Source: Adhaeribacter aerolatus (GTDB lineage Bacteria; Bacteroidota; Bacteroidia; Cytophagales; Hymenobacteraceae). Taken from it: 64,000 bases of DNA. Below are positions 43,248-52,310 of the stretch, piece by piece (the stretch's first letter is position 1; each line of letters starts with the position of its first letter). A model generated the notes under the pieces. It searched no databases. It was not told the DNA's origin and saw nothing but the letters and a program-made list of their open reading frames with translations. The translations under genes were made by a program, and so were the position numbers. The DNA lies in the NCBI RefSeq assembly GCF_007991635.1, contig NZ_BJYS01000004.1, forward strand, positions 1-64,000, written 5' to 3'.

Positions 43248-46067
43248 ATGCGGCCAGCCTTATGCTTCCTGTTGTATTTAACTTTGCTTAACCACGCTTT
43301 TGCCCATGCGCCGGTACCCGGAAATGCCATTGAATTTATTCAGAATAAGAACCAGTGGAACCAGGCGGTTTTGTTTAGTGCCAGTTTGCCGCAAGGCTGG
43401 TTGTTTCTGGAACACAACCGCTTAACCTATAACTTTTTAGAACCAGCTTATTTCAATACGGAAGAAACAAACCCTGAAACAGCCCAAAAAGCGGGTCTAT
43501 ACAACGGGCATGCTTTTCGGATAAATTTTGTTAACGCCAATCCTCAGCCCCAAATTATGCCGGTAAATCAGTTACCGGGTTACCGCAATTATTTTATCGG
43601 GCAGCAACCGGGTAAATGGGCCACCGGGGTTCCGGCTTATCAGGAAATAAAATACGAAGCCTTGTTTCCGGCTATTGATTTACGCCTTTACAACTTCGGG
43701 GCAAGTTTAAAGTACGATTATATGGTAGCCCCGCAGGCATCGGTGGCGCGCATCCAAATGCAATACGAGGGCATTAAAAAGCTGGAATTACGCAACGGCC
43801 GGTTATATATTCAGACGCAGGTAAACGAAATAATAGAAGAAAAGCCGTTTGCCTACCAGGAGATTGCGGGTACCAAAAAAGAAGTCGTCTGCGAATTTAC
43901 CCTGAAGGATAATACCGTGGGTTTTAAGATTACCGGCGCGTATAACCCAAATCTGCCTTTGGTTATTGATCCGGAGTTAATTTTTATGACCTATGCAGGG
44001 GCTGGCAGCGGCTTGTCGGCTAACTGTGCTACAGCCGATGCAGCGGGTAATACCTATTTTGCCAGCCGCACCATGGGCCCGGTTTACCCCGTTACGCCGG
44101 GCGCTTACCAAACCATTAGGCGCGGTAACAATACGGGTATTTCTAAACTAAACCCTACTGGTACGGCATTAATATATGCGACTTACCTGGGCGGCACAGG
44201 CAGCGACGAGTACCCGCTGTCGCTGGTGGTAAATAAACAAAACGAGTTAATTATTCTGGGCCATACCAATTCTTTCGATTTTCCAACCTCGGCCTCGGCT
44301 TTGGATAAGACTTTAGGCGGCATTCGCGATTATTTTATCTCCCGGTTTTCGGCAGACGGCACAACTTTGGTAGCCAGCACGTTGCTGGGTGGCAGTTCCG
44401 AAGAAGGTGGCGTTATTGGCAGTACCCCCGCTAAACTGGCCCTCGACGAAGCCGGCAATATTTTTGTGGGCGGCTGCTCCCAATCTTCCGATTTTCGGAT
44501 TGTTAACGGGTTTCAGAATGCCAAAAAGGGTGGGGTTGATGGAATTGTTTGTAAATTAAACAATACGTTAATGTCGTTGCTGTGGTCTACTTTTATTGGC
44601 GGCGAGGCCGAAGATTTGATATACGACCTAAAAGTTGGCGCCTCGGGTACGGTTTACGTGGCCGGCAGTACCCACAGTGCCGAATTCCCCACTACCCGCG
44701 GCGTACTGTCAGAAGACCGGCTGGGACAGCGGGATGGGTTTGTGGGTATTATCGGGTCCAATGGTAACCGATTAGAAGCAGCTACTTATATTGGTACCCG
44801 GCAAACCGACCTGGCGAAATACGTAGATTTTGATAAGGACGGTAATGTTTATGTGGCCGGGGCTACCACCGGCTCTTACCCAATTACTTCCGGCACCTAT
44901 GGCACGGCCAACAGCACCGGCGGTTATTTTATTCATAAAATAAATAGTACCCTTACCAGCACCGCATATTCTACTCACCTGGGCGGCAATAATTCATTTG
45001 TCGAAAAAGTACCTACGGCCTTTCGGGTAAACGCATGCGGTAATCTTTACCTGGCCGGTTATGGTTTAACCAGTGCCCCGCTGTCTGCGGATGCACTGGA
45101 GCGAACCCGCAAAACCATGTACATTTGCCACCTGGATACTGACGCCAAGAAGCTGGTTTACGGCAGCTACCTGGGCGGCACCGAAAACCAGCCCCACACC
45201 CACCTGGCTAATTCTAGTTTAATTACTCCCGATGGCACCCTTTACCAGATCGAATGCACGTACGCCCGGGATCAGCCGGTTACGGCCGGTGCGTACGATG
45301 GCTTATATTTTAACTCACCCGACGGGGCCGTAGCTAAATTTCAGTTTACGCCGGTATCCGTTAACCAGGTAAAAGCGAAAGCCGACACGCCGCCGGTTTC
45401 CTGCGCGCCTTATACGGTTCGGTTTAATAATAATACCGAGCACGGCGTTACCTATTCCTGGAACTTTGGCGATGGCAGCTCTCCTTCGGCCGAAACCAAT
45501 CCGGCCCACACTTTCCAAAAACCAGGCAATTACCGGGTTAAGCTGCTGGCTGGTAATCCGGCTAGTTGTGTACCCCTGGATTCTACTTTTATAAATATTA
45601 CCGTTGTGGCGCCGCCCACGCACATTTTACCCAAAGAAATTACTTATTTATGCAACCAGCAGGTTACCCTCGATGCCGGTAATGCCGGGTTTAATTATTT
45701 ATGGTCGACGGGCGCTACTACCCAAACCATTGCGGTAACAGAGCCCGGCACCTATTCCGTGCAAATCAGCAACGGCGACTGCGTGATTACGGATAGTGTT
45801 GCGGTAGCCAGCCCTTTAGCAAACCTGGAAGTACCCAACGTATTTACCCCCAACCGGGATGGCCGTAACGATTATTTTGTTATCCGGAATATGGCGGCGA
45901 ATACCAAACTGCAAATATTTAACCGGTGGGGTGCCTTGGTATACCAAAACGATAATTACCAAAACAATTGGGATGGCCGGAGCTTAACCCGCGGCACCTA
46001 TTTTTACCTCGTGCAAAGTGCCGGCAACTGCACCACCCAAAAAGGCTGGCTCGAAATTGTACAGTAA
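43248..46067 (+). CDS. Large T9SS type B surface protein with SBBP repeats and PKD domain
   Basis: The 939-residue protein has a signal peptide (ALCFLLYLTLLNHAFA). An N-terminal DUF7948-like domain (IEFIQNKNQWNQAVLF) is followed by several SBBP beta-propeller repeats (about residues 240-690, for example YATYLGGTGSDEYPL, LWSTFIGGEAEDLIYD, YGSYLGGTENQP). Then come a PKD domain near 720-790 (SWNFGDGSSPSAETNPAHTF), an Ig-like segment, and the CHU_C sorting domain (VFTPNRDGRNDYFVI, IFNRWGALVYQN, GTYFYLVQ). It is exported to the surface by the type IX system. A TATATTTGG box at 43191-43199 may be its promoter. Confidence 0.9.
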   Translation: MRPALCFLLYLTLLNHAFAHAPVPGNAIEFIQNKNQWNQAVLFSASLPQGWLFLEHNRLTYNFLEPAYFNTEETNPETAQKAGLYNGHAFRINFVNANPQPQIMPVNQLPGYRNYFIGQQPGKWATGVPAYQEIKYEALFPAIDLRLYNFGASLKYDYMVAPQASVARIQMQYEGIKKLELRNGRLYIQTQVNEIIEEKPFAYQEIAGTKKEVVCEFTLKDNTVGFKITGAYNPNLPLVIDPELIFMTYAGAGSGLSANCATADAAGNTYFASRTMGPVYPVTPGAYQTIRRGNNTGISKLNPTGTALIYATYLGGTGSDEYPLSLVVNKQNELIILGHTNSFDFPTSASALDKTLGGIRDYFISRFSADGTTLVASTLLGGSSEEGGVIGSTPAKLALDEAGNIFVGGCSQSSDFRIVNGFQNAKKGGVDGIVCKLNNTLMSLLWSTFIGGEAEDLIYDLKVGASGTVYVAGSTHSAEFPTTRGVLSEDRLGQRDGFVGIIGSNGNRLEAATYIGTRQTDLAKYVDFDKDGNVYVAGATTGSYPITSGTYGTANSTGGYFIHKINSTLTSTAYSTHLGGNNSFVEKVPTAFRVNACGNLYLAGYGLTSAPLSADALERTRKTMYICHLDTDAKKLVYGSYLGGTENQPHTHLANSSLITPDGTLYQIECTYARDQPVTAGAYDGLYFNSPDGAVAKFQFTPVSVNQVKAKADTPPVSCAPYTVRFNNNTEHGVTYSWNFGDGSSPSAETNPAHTFQKPGNYRVKLLAGNPASCVPLDSTFINITVVAPPTHILPKEITYLCNQQVTLDAGNAGFNYLWSTGATTQTIAVTEPGTYSVQISNGDCVITDSVAVASPLANLEVPNVFTPNRDGRNDYFVIRNMAANTKLQIFNRWGALVYQNDNYQNNWDGRSLTRGTYFYLVQSAGNCTTQKGWLEIVQ

Positions 46068-46167
46068 GTAGCAGGCCTTAATTTCTGAATCGGCACAATT
46101 AAAACCGGCCGGCATAACACATTTACCAAAGCGGCGTTTAAATTTGCAAACTCATTAAACACAGATT

Positions 46168-46389
46168 ATGAAAACCCGCATCACCGTAAACGATAATGGC
46201 TCGCTTAAAATAGAAGGCGATTTTGAAATTGTAGATAAAACCGGTAACCCTTACGACCTGGGTGGCCGCACCGTTGTTTCTTTATGCCGTTGCGGCATGT
46301 CGAAAAACAAACCGTTTTGCGATGCCTCGCACAAGGGCCACTTCGAGCACAACGCCGTTGCTTTTGCCCTGCCGCCCAAGAAAGTTTAA
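46168..46389 (+). CDS. CDGSH iron-sulfur domain protein
   Basis: The 73-residue protein has the CDGSH cluster motif SLCRCGMSKNKPFCDASHKGH, giving the C-x-C and C...H ligands of a 2Fe-2S cluster, preceded by a short beta domain (VNDNGSLKIEGDFEI). In bacteria such small proteins have redox or cluster-transfer roles that are poorly defined. It is a single gene. Confidence 0.92.
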   Translation: MKTRITVNDNGSLKIEGDFEIVDKTGNPYDLGGRTVVSLCRCGMSKNKPFCDASHKGHFEHNAVAFALPPKKV

Positions 46390-46485
46390 AAGTGACCGTC
46401 AGCAGTTAGCTGGGAAACGGCGTTTATTCCCAAGAAAGGCTAGTTTTTTATACGGCATTCCCTAACAACTGATTAGAATATTACC

Positions 46486-46545
46486 TGGCGAGGTGCCAGT
46501 CACTAATTTCTTGCCAGCAAGAAGCTAGTGACTGGCACCTCGCCA
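46486..46545. repeat. Long perfect hairpin element
   Basis: TGGCGAGGTGCCAGTCACTA (46486-46505) and its exact 20-base complement (46526-46545) enclose a 20-base loop, itself self-complementary (TTCTTG/CAAGAA). No T-tract follows, so it is not a typical terminator. It lies 97 bp after the CDGSH gene and resembles a REP-type intergenic palindrome. Confidence 0.7.
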
Positions 46546-46636
46546 AATTTCTAAATTCAACCATAACCTGCAACCTAACCCCCTGGATTAATACCAAAAA
46601 ACAACTATTTCGCTCCCGAATTGGTGGAATAAAAAA

Positions 46637-47473
46637 ATGGAAGATACGCTAACGCTCAGCCAGATTAATATTTACCCGATAAAATCTTTGGGAGGTATTT
46701 CGGTTAATGCGGCCACGGTAGAGCCCCGCGGTTTGCAGTACGACCGCCGTTGGATGCTGGTAGACGAGGCCGGCCTGTTTTTAACCCAACGAACTTTCGC
46801 CGAAATGGCTTTGCTACAGGTTGCGCTGCTACCCGAAGGCCTGGAAGTACGCCACAAAATTAAAAATATTACCCCGCTGGTAATCCCGTTTGCCCCTGCC
46901 ACAGCTAATCTTTTAACCGTACAGGTTTGGGATGATACTTGCCAGGCCATAGAGGTAAGCCCAAATGCGAACGAATGGTTTACGGCTGCTTTAGGCCGGT
47001 TTTGCCGTTTAGTATATATGCCTGATACTACGCAGCGCCAGGCCGATTTAGATTATGCTGCCCCCGGTGATATTGTAAGCTTTGCCGATGGTTATCCCAT
47101 ATTGCTTATCGGGGAAAATTCTTTACATGATTTAAACAGCCACCTGGCTCAGCCAGTCCCGATGAACCGGTTCCGGCCCAGTCTGGTTTTTACCGGCGGC
47201 CCGCCTTTTGCCGAAGATACCTGGCAGCGTTTTACTATTGGTGAGCTTTCTTTCCGGGGCGTAAAGCCTTGTGCCCGTTGCGTGGTAACTACCATTAATC
47301 AGGATACAGCGCAAAAAAGTCCAGAGCCCTTGCGTACTTTGGCTACTTACCGCACTGTTCCGGGTAAAAACAAAATTTTGTTTGGGCAAAATGTTATACC
47401 AGATACTTTTTACCGCCAGCTTAAAGTAGGCGACAGGATTATTGTGGAGCAACTTACCCCGGCTGCCATATAA
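46637..47473 (+). CDS. MOSC-domain protein with N-terminal beta-barrel
   Basis: The 278-residue protein has the MOSC N-terminal domain (INIYPIKSLGGISV, LQYDRRWMLVDEAG) and the MOSC core (MNRFRPSLVFTGGPPFAEDTW, GVKPCARCVVTTIN with the reactive cysteine near residue 217, GQNVIPD). MOSC proteins bind molybdenum cofactor or sulfur carriers, acting in N-hydroxylated substrate reduction or sulfur transfer. The GNAT gene follows within 12 bp. Confidence 0.9.
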   Translation: MEDTLTLSQINIYPIKSLGGISVNAATVEPRGLQYDRRWMLVDEAGLFLTQRTFAEMALLQVALLPEGLEVRHKIKNITPLVIPFAPATANLLTVQVWDDTCQAIEVSPNANEWFTAALGRFCRLVYMPDTTQRQADLDYAAPGDIVSFADGYPILLIGENSLHDLNSHLAQPVPMNRFRPSLVFTGGPPFAEDTWQRFTIGELSFRGVKPCARCVVTTINQDTAQKSPEPLRTLATYRTVPGKNKILFGQNVIPDTFYRQLKVGDRIIVEQLTPAAI

Positions 47474-47484
47474 AACTTTTGAAT

Positions 47485-47979
47485 ATGCATCTATTTAACA
47501 TAAAAAATGCAACCAAGCACGATATTCCGGCTATTCAGGACATAATAGCGGATACCTGGGAACCATCTTACCGGGCTATTTTAACGCCGGAGCAAATTAA
47601 TTATATGCAAGCGGAGATTTACCGGACCGAAGCGCTGGAAAAGCAAATAGACGAAGGGCAGCAATTTTTTATTTTATATGAAAACGAAGTACCCGCTGGG
47701 TTTGCCTCCTACTCCCCGCACGAAACTAATACCTATAAACTAAATAAATTATACGTGAAGCCTGGTTACCAGGGAAAAGGCTACGGCAGTTTGCTCATCC
47801 GACACGTAGAGCAGGAAGTTATAAACCAAGGCGGCGAATACTTAATTCTGAATGTGAACCGGTTTAACCAGGCCCGCCAGAAATACGAACATGCCGGCTT
47901 TAAAGTAATAAAAGAAGAAGATATCCCGATTGGACCTTATTGGATGAACGATTATGTAATGCAGAAAGCTTTAAAGTAA
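47485..47979 (+). CDS. GNAT-family N-acetyltransferase
   Basis: The ATG at 47485 gives 164 residues; a TTG two codons earlier is less likely. GNAT motif A is LNKLYVKPGYQGKGYGSLLIRHVE, the acetyl-CoA pyrophosphate loop being QGKGYG. Motif B follows with LILNVNRFNQARQKYEHAGFKVI. The substrate is unknown. It is probably co-transcribed with the MOSC gene. Confidence 0.9.
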   Translation: MHLFNIKNATKHDIPAIQDIIADTWEPSYRAILTPEQINYMQAEIYRTEALEKQIDEGQQFFILYENEVPAGFASYSPHETNTYKLNKLYVKPGYQGKGYGSLLIRHVEQEVINQGGEYLILNVNRFNQARQKYEHAGFKVIKEEDIPIGPYWMNDYVMQKALK

Positions 47980-48065
47980 TTTACCAGATTCAGGCAACTA
48001 AACTTGTACCGATTTTCCAATGTAGGAAATACTAGAGAAAGCATCCGGCAACAGTTGCGAACACT

Positions 48066-48572
48066 TTACAAGATATCCTCTTGGTCGGGGTTGGTTTCCG
48101 GAACCCGTACATATTTCCGGAAAACCGGGAGCATGCTAACGTAAACCAAACCGGTAATTGGAATACTCATGATAAGCCAGGCCGCAACCCCCAGCAAATT
48201 AGCCAGCCAAACTTTTTTTAAGGCCCGCAACCAATCTTCCTGAAACGCAGTCAGCAACTCCTCCACAGTCATTCGAAATTCATCGGCCCCGAATATAAAA
48301 ATACCAGCCCGGATAAAAGGCAGATAAAGCAGCAAATGCAGCGGGGCCGCCAGGTAACAAATCAGCAGCAAAGCCGGAATATTTAACCGCAACCACAAAC
48401 CCAGCAGCGTACAAAGGAGCGTAGCTAACCCAAACAAGGGCATAATACCTACTACCAATCCCAGAGCTACCGTAATAGCCAGTTTTTGCGGCGTAATGCC
48501 CATAGTAAGCAAAGCCAGCAACGGGTTAATTATTTTGCGGCGGAAATAAGTACGGGATCTGGGATGTTTCAA
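48066..48572 (-). CDS. DUF2062 membrane protein
   Basis: The 168-residue protein contains the DUF2062 pattern: PQKLAITVALGLVVGIMPLFGLATLL, LNIPALLLICYLAAPLHLLLYLPFIRAG, and LLGVAAWLIMSIPITGLVYV. It has about three to four membrane segments. Function is unknown. It is a single gene, convergent with the GNAT gene. Confidence 0.85.
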   Translation of the reverse strand: MKHPRSRTYFRRKIINPLLALLTMGITPQKLAITVALGLVVGIMPLFGLATLLCTLLGLWLRLNIPALLLICYLAAPLHLLLYLPFIRAGIFIFGADEFRMTVEELLTAFQEDWLRALKKVWLANLLGVAAWLIMSIPITGLVYVSMLPVFRKYVRVPETNPDQEDIL

Positions 48573-48684
48573 AATACCACTTTTTAAAAAGGGCTAAATT
48601 GGGGAACACATATTTAGAAAAGTATTAAATTCATACGGGTTATATGCTTGGTAAATTTCTGATTTAAAGCGGCTAAAAACAAAT

Positions 48685-48715
48685 AAAAAAGGCTGCATTA
48701 TTAAATGCAGCCTTT
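48685..48715 (-). terminator. Terminator of the second subtilase gene
   Basis: AAAGGCTGCATT and AATGCAGCCTTT pair around a 4-base loop, with an A-run on the plus side giving the U-tract on the minus strand, 22 bp after the stop at 48737. Confidence 0.88.
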
Positions 48716-48736
48716 CCCTTAAATTATAAAAGATAA

Positions 48737-50038
48737 TTATAAATGCGCAATCGGGTCTTTGGTGCCATCCGGATCGCCGTTTACATAGCCCAGAATGGTG
48801 AAGCTTTTGCCTTTCAGGAGCAGCACCCCGGCCATGTGCGGCGTAGCCATAGACGTTCCGCTAATAGTATTATAAGAACCATTTAACCAGGTAGAATTAA
48901 TATAAACACCCGGCATGCAATAATCTACCGGCGGATTTCCGTAATTAGAAAAACTGGCCCAGTTGTTATTGCTATCCATGGCCGATATGGTAAAAATATT
49001 AGCGCCGTTCACCCGGGCCGGTGAGTAATAATTGGCATTATCACCAGCATTACCAGCCGCTACGGCAAACAAAATGCCCTGGTTAGAAGCTCTTAACACG
49101 GCATCATCAATGGCTTGCATAGCTCCACCACCTAAGCTCATATTGGCTACATCGCCGGCTTTACCGTTGGCAGCAACGTAATCAATACCGGCAATAACGC
49201 CCGATGAGGTACCACTACCCCCGGCATCCAGTACCCGCACGGCTACCAAAGTAGCATTTGCGGCCACTCCAACTACCCCGTAAGTATTATTCTTTGCCCC
49301 AATGGTACCGGCTACGTGGGTTCCGTGTCCGTTGGCATCATCTGCCGAATAAGAACCCGAAACAAAAGACCGGCTCCGGGTAGCATCTACGTTTAAATCC
49401 GGATGATCGAAATCAATACCAGAATCGATAATCCAGGCAGTTTTCCCGGTTCCATCGCCGTAACCAACCCGGCTAATGCCGTAAGGAATGGTTTGGGTAC
49501 TGGTAGTTGGATCTGGCGTAGGAGTAGGCTCCGGTGTAGGTTCGGGTGTTGGTTCAGGCGTAGGCTCCGGCGATGGTTTAGGATTCCTTGGCTCTTTAAT
49601 GGGCTTTCCCAAAGAAATAATACGGTCCTGCTCTACATACGCAACCCGCTCATCTTTGCGCAACAGGGCTGCTTCGGCGGGCGTAAACTCACCGGCAAAA
49701 CCCTTGATGGCTTTACCATACGCCATTTTAATTTTTTCCGGACCTATATTTTTCCGCTTCAGTAAAGCCTGACCGTAATTCTTTACTTTACCGGTCCGTT
49801 CTTCATAAGAACTTTCGGGTGCTAAGCCCAAGGTGGCATCTTCTTCTTTCAGAACTACGATATACCGGTTCGGAATGCCATCATCTGTTTTAGCATTGTT
49901 GGTGTCCGTAAGGCTTTCAGTGGGAACTACGGTCTCGGTAGCTTTATCGGAACAGGCCACAAATAAGCCCGAGGATGCTGTCACCAGGGTGGTGAAGAGG
50001 GCCAGCCGGGTGGCACTCATAAGGTTTTTGTTTTGCAT
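48737..50038 (-). CDS. Proteinase-K-type S8 peptidase lipoprotein with I9 propeptide
   Basis: The 433-residue protein has a lipobox-like signal (SSGLFVACSDK). An I9 inhibitor propeptide covers about residues 55-145 (NRYIVVLKEED, GFAGEFTPAEAALLRKDERVAYVEQD). A 25-residue Pro/Glu/Thr repeat linker follows. The protease domain has Asp in AWIIDSGIDFDHPDL, His in GHGTHVAGTIGA and Ser in SGTSMATPHMAG. Autocatalytic removal of the propeptide is expected. The domain ends soon after the Ser motif, so no sorting tail is present. It may be anchored at the envelope. Confidence 0.9.
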   Translation of the reverse strand: MQNKNLMSATRLALFTTLVTASSGLFVACSDKATETVVPTESLTDTNNAKTDDGIPNRYIVVLKEEDATLGLAPESSYEERTGKVKNYGQALLKRKNIGPEKIKMAYGKAIKGFAGEFTPAEAALLRKDERVAYVEQDRIISLGKPIKEPRNPKPSPEPTPEPTPEPTPEPTPTPDPTTSTQTIPYGISRVGYGDGTGKTAWIIDSGIDFDHPDLNVDATRSRSFVSGSYSADDANGHGTHVAGTIGAKNNTYGVVGVAANATLVAVRVLDAGGSGTSSGVIAGIDYVAANGKAGDVANMSLGGGAMQAIDDAVLRASNQGILFAVAAGNAGDNANYYSPARVNGANIFTISAMDSNNNWASFSNYGNPPVDYCMPGVYINSTWLNGSYNTISGTSMATPHMAGVLLLKGKSFTILGYVNGDPDGTKDPIAHL

Positions 50039-50305
50039 TTTTTAGTTAATAGAAATTCTAAATATTTAATAGTGAGTTAATTAAACCGGCGCAAAACTAT
50101 TAAATACTTTTAGGATTGCAAGCACAGCAGTACAATTTAAACTGCCCTAGAGCCCTTATTTATAAATTAAGTTATATCATAAATAAAACTATATTTATAG
50201 AATTTATATCTTTTACATACAACAAATAGCTAAAATGTTTATAAGATTATATTCGAATAAGCGGAAAACACGCTGATTTATTATCTTTGACCTAAACTTT
50301 ACCGG

Positions 50306-51031
50306 ATGCTCATGCTGCGCGAAAAATCTTCTTTTATTCCACTATTTTTTTTGCTGATATTTTTTTCGCTAACTGGTTGTAACCAGACAGATAAGGCCGT
50401 TCCGCTGCCCCCCCTTACGAACGAAAACGTGCGGGATGTGCTTCTGAAATATGGTAAAGAAAACCCCGAAACGGTGGTACTGCTCAGCACCAGTATGGGC
50501 GAAATAAAACTAAAATTGTATAAAGAAACGCCTCTGCACCGGGCCAATTTTATTCGGTTAGCCAAAGCGGGTTATTACAACGGTACGGTTTTCCACCGGG
50601 TAATTAAAGGGCACATGGTACAGGGCGGCGACTCCCGCGAACCCAAAAGAGACATAGGTAAGTATGGCGTGCCCTCGGAAGTGAAACCCGAGTTTGTACA
50701 CGTTCGGGGGGCACTGGCCATGGCCCGCTACGACGATGAATTTAACCCAACCAAGGCCTCCTCGCCGGATAATTTTTACATGGTGCAAGGCTCCAAGGTA
50801 TCGGAGGCCGAATTACAGCAGGTAAGCCAGAAGAACGGCATTAACTATACCCCGGAGCAAAAAAAGGCTTATTTAGCCAAAGGCGGCGTACCTACTTTAG
50901 ACATGAAATATACTGTTTTCGGCGAAGTGCTGGAAGGCATGGACGTAGTAGATAAAATTGCCCGGGTGCCCGTTGATACCCACGATTGGCCCAGCCAGGA
51001 AATATACATCACCATGAAAGTTCTCGAATAA
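50306..51031 (+). CDS. Cyclophilin-type peptidyl-prolyl isomerase, lipoprotein
   Basis: The 241-residue protein has a lipobox (FFSLTGCNQ, Cys near residue 25). The cyclophilin domain contains LHRANFIRLAKAGYYNGTVFHRVIKGHMVQGGD and VRGALAMARYDDEF, with KYTVFGEVLEGMDVVDKIA near the end. It folds proteins in the periplasm or at the inner leaflet of the outer membrane. The ATG at 50306 and the one six bases later are equivalent. Confidence 0.92.
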   Translation: MLMLREKSSFIPLFFLLIFFSLTGCNQTDKAVPLPPLTNENVRDVLLKYGKENPETVVLLSTSMGEIKLKLYKETPLHRANFIRLAKAGYYNGTVFHRVIKGHMVQGGDSREPKRDIGKYGVPSEVKPEFVHVRGALAMARYDDEFNPTKASSPDNFYMVQGSKVSEAELQQVSQKNGINYTPEQKKAYLAKGGVPTLDMKYTVFGEVLEGMDVVDKIARVPVDTHDWPSQEIYITMKVLE

Positions 51032-51195
51032 TAAGAAACCTGATGAATAAACCGAACCGAATTATATGGGTAATCGCCGGTTAAATGCCTATCGGATATA
51101 AAATACCGGTTTTCTTCGTTTTTTATAAATTAATACCTGTGCAACCCGTTCGTAAATAATTACGGTACACATTTATTTTAAATTTACCATTTGCT

Positions 51196-52173
51196 TTGAC
51201 AGAAACTTTAGATATCATAATTATTGGGGCAGGTCCTATTGGTTTGGCCTGCGGCATTGCCGCCCAGAATGCCGGCTTAAGTCACGTAATTCTGGAAAAA
51301 GGCTGCCTGGTTAATTCGCTTTATAATTACCCGCTTAATATGACTTTCTTTTCCACGGCCGATCGCCTGGAAATTGGCAATTTACCATTTCCTTCCATCC
51401 ACGCGAAACCAAACCGCTCCGAAGCTTTGGAATATTACCGCCGGGTGGCAGATGCAAAGAAGCTAAATATTAATTTGTTTGAGGAAGTCACGAATATTAC
51501 TTCTTTGGGTGAGCAGTACGGGGTACAAACTACCAAAGGAACCTACCGGGGGCACCACGTTATTATTGCCGTCGGCTTCTACGACATTCCGAATTTGCTC
51601 AATATTCCGGGCGAGGAATTGCCCAAAGTAAGGCATTATTATTTCGACCCGCATTATTACTACCGCCAGAAAGTATTGGTGGTGGGTGCTAACAACTCCT
51701 CGGCCGACGTGGCCTTGGAAACCTGGCGCAAAGGCGCGGAAGTAACCATGGTAATCCGGGAGGCGGAGCTGGGTCGCGTTAAATACTGGACTAAACCCGA
51801 CCTGGAGAACCGCATTGCCGAAGGTTCTATTAAAGCCTACTTCAATTCTAAATTAACCGCCATCCGGGAAACCGAAGTAGATATTTTAACACCGGAGGGC
51901 GCTATTACTTTAGAGAACGATTATGTAATGGCCATGACGGGTTATCAGCCAAATTTTGATTTTCTGCGAAAGATTGGCGTACACTTAAGTCCGGATTTTA
52001 AACGCTATCCTTTTTACAACCCCGAAACCATGGAAACCAACCTGAAGGGCGTATTTCTGGCCGGGGTTATTTGCGGCGGTATGGATACGCACGTGTGGTT
52101 TATCGAAAACTCCCGCGTACACGCCGACCAGATTGTAAATACTATTCTGGCCCGCCGGGCAGCTTTGGTTTAA
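51196..52173 (+). CDS. ypdA: Putative bacillithiol-disulfide reductase YpdA (TTG start)
   Basis: The 325-residue flavoprotein has the N-terminal FAD loop IIIGAGPIGLACGIAAQNAG, the NADPH loop VLVVGANNSSADVALETWRKGAEV, and the characteristic LVNSLYNYPLNMTFFSTADRLEIG and MTGYQPNFDFLRKIGV. The C-terminus has LKGVFLAGVICGGMDTHVWFIENSR. YpdA recycles oxidised bacillithiol; other bacillithiol genes are not in this window. The start codon is TTG at 51196, since no ATG lies close enough. A terminator follows at 52208. Confidence 0.88.
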   Translation: MTETLDIIIIGAGPIGLACGIAAQNAGLSHVILEKGCLVNSLYNYPLNMTFFSTADRLEIGNLPFPSIHAKPNRSEALEYYRRVADAKKLNINLFEEVTNITSLGEQYGVQTTKGTYRGHHVIIAVGFYDIPNLLNIPGEELPKVRHYYFDPHYYYRQKVLVVGANNSSADVALETWRKGAEVTMVIREAELGRVKYWTKPDLENRIAEGSIKAYFNSKLTAIRETEVDILTPEGAITLENDYVMAMTGYQPNFDFLRKIGVHLSPDFKRYPFYNPETMETNLKGVFLAGVICGGMDTHVWFIENSRVHADQIVNTILARRAALV

Positions 52174-52207
52174 CATTAATTACGAAAGGAATAAATCTCA
52201 AACTAAA

Positions 52208-52240
52208 CGCCCGGCCGATAACTTATCCGCCGGGCGCTTT
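52208..52240 (+). terminator. Terminator after ypdA
   Basis: CGCCCGGCCGATAA and TTATCCGCCGGGCG pair with one mismatch, followed by a T/G-rich stretch CTTTGTTGTTG. Confidence 0.75.
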
Positions 52241-52310
52241 GTTGTTGAATACCAATCTTAAACTATCGGGTTTTCTTACTTTTAATAATATTCGCCGATT
52301 GGTTTTCTGT

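Noticed and set aside
43052-43291. A 79-codon plus-strand open frame before the T9SS gene
   Set aside because: It overlaps the better start at 43248, covers the likely promoter and has no protein-like pattern.
49488-49772. Open frame with GSGVGSG repeats on the plus strand
   Set aside because: It is the reverse-strand shadow of the Pro/Glu/Thr linker in the subtilase at 48737-50038.
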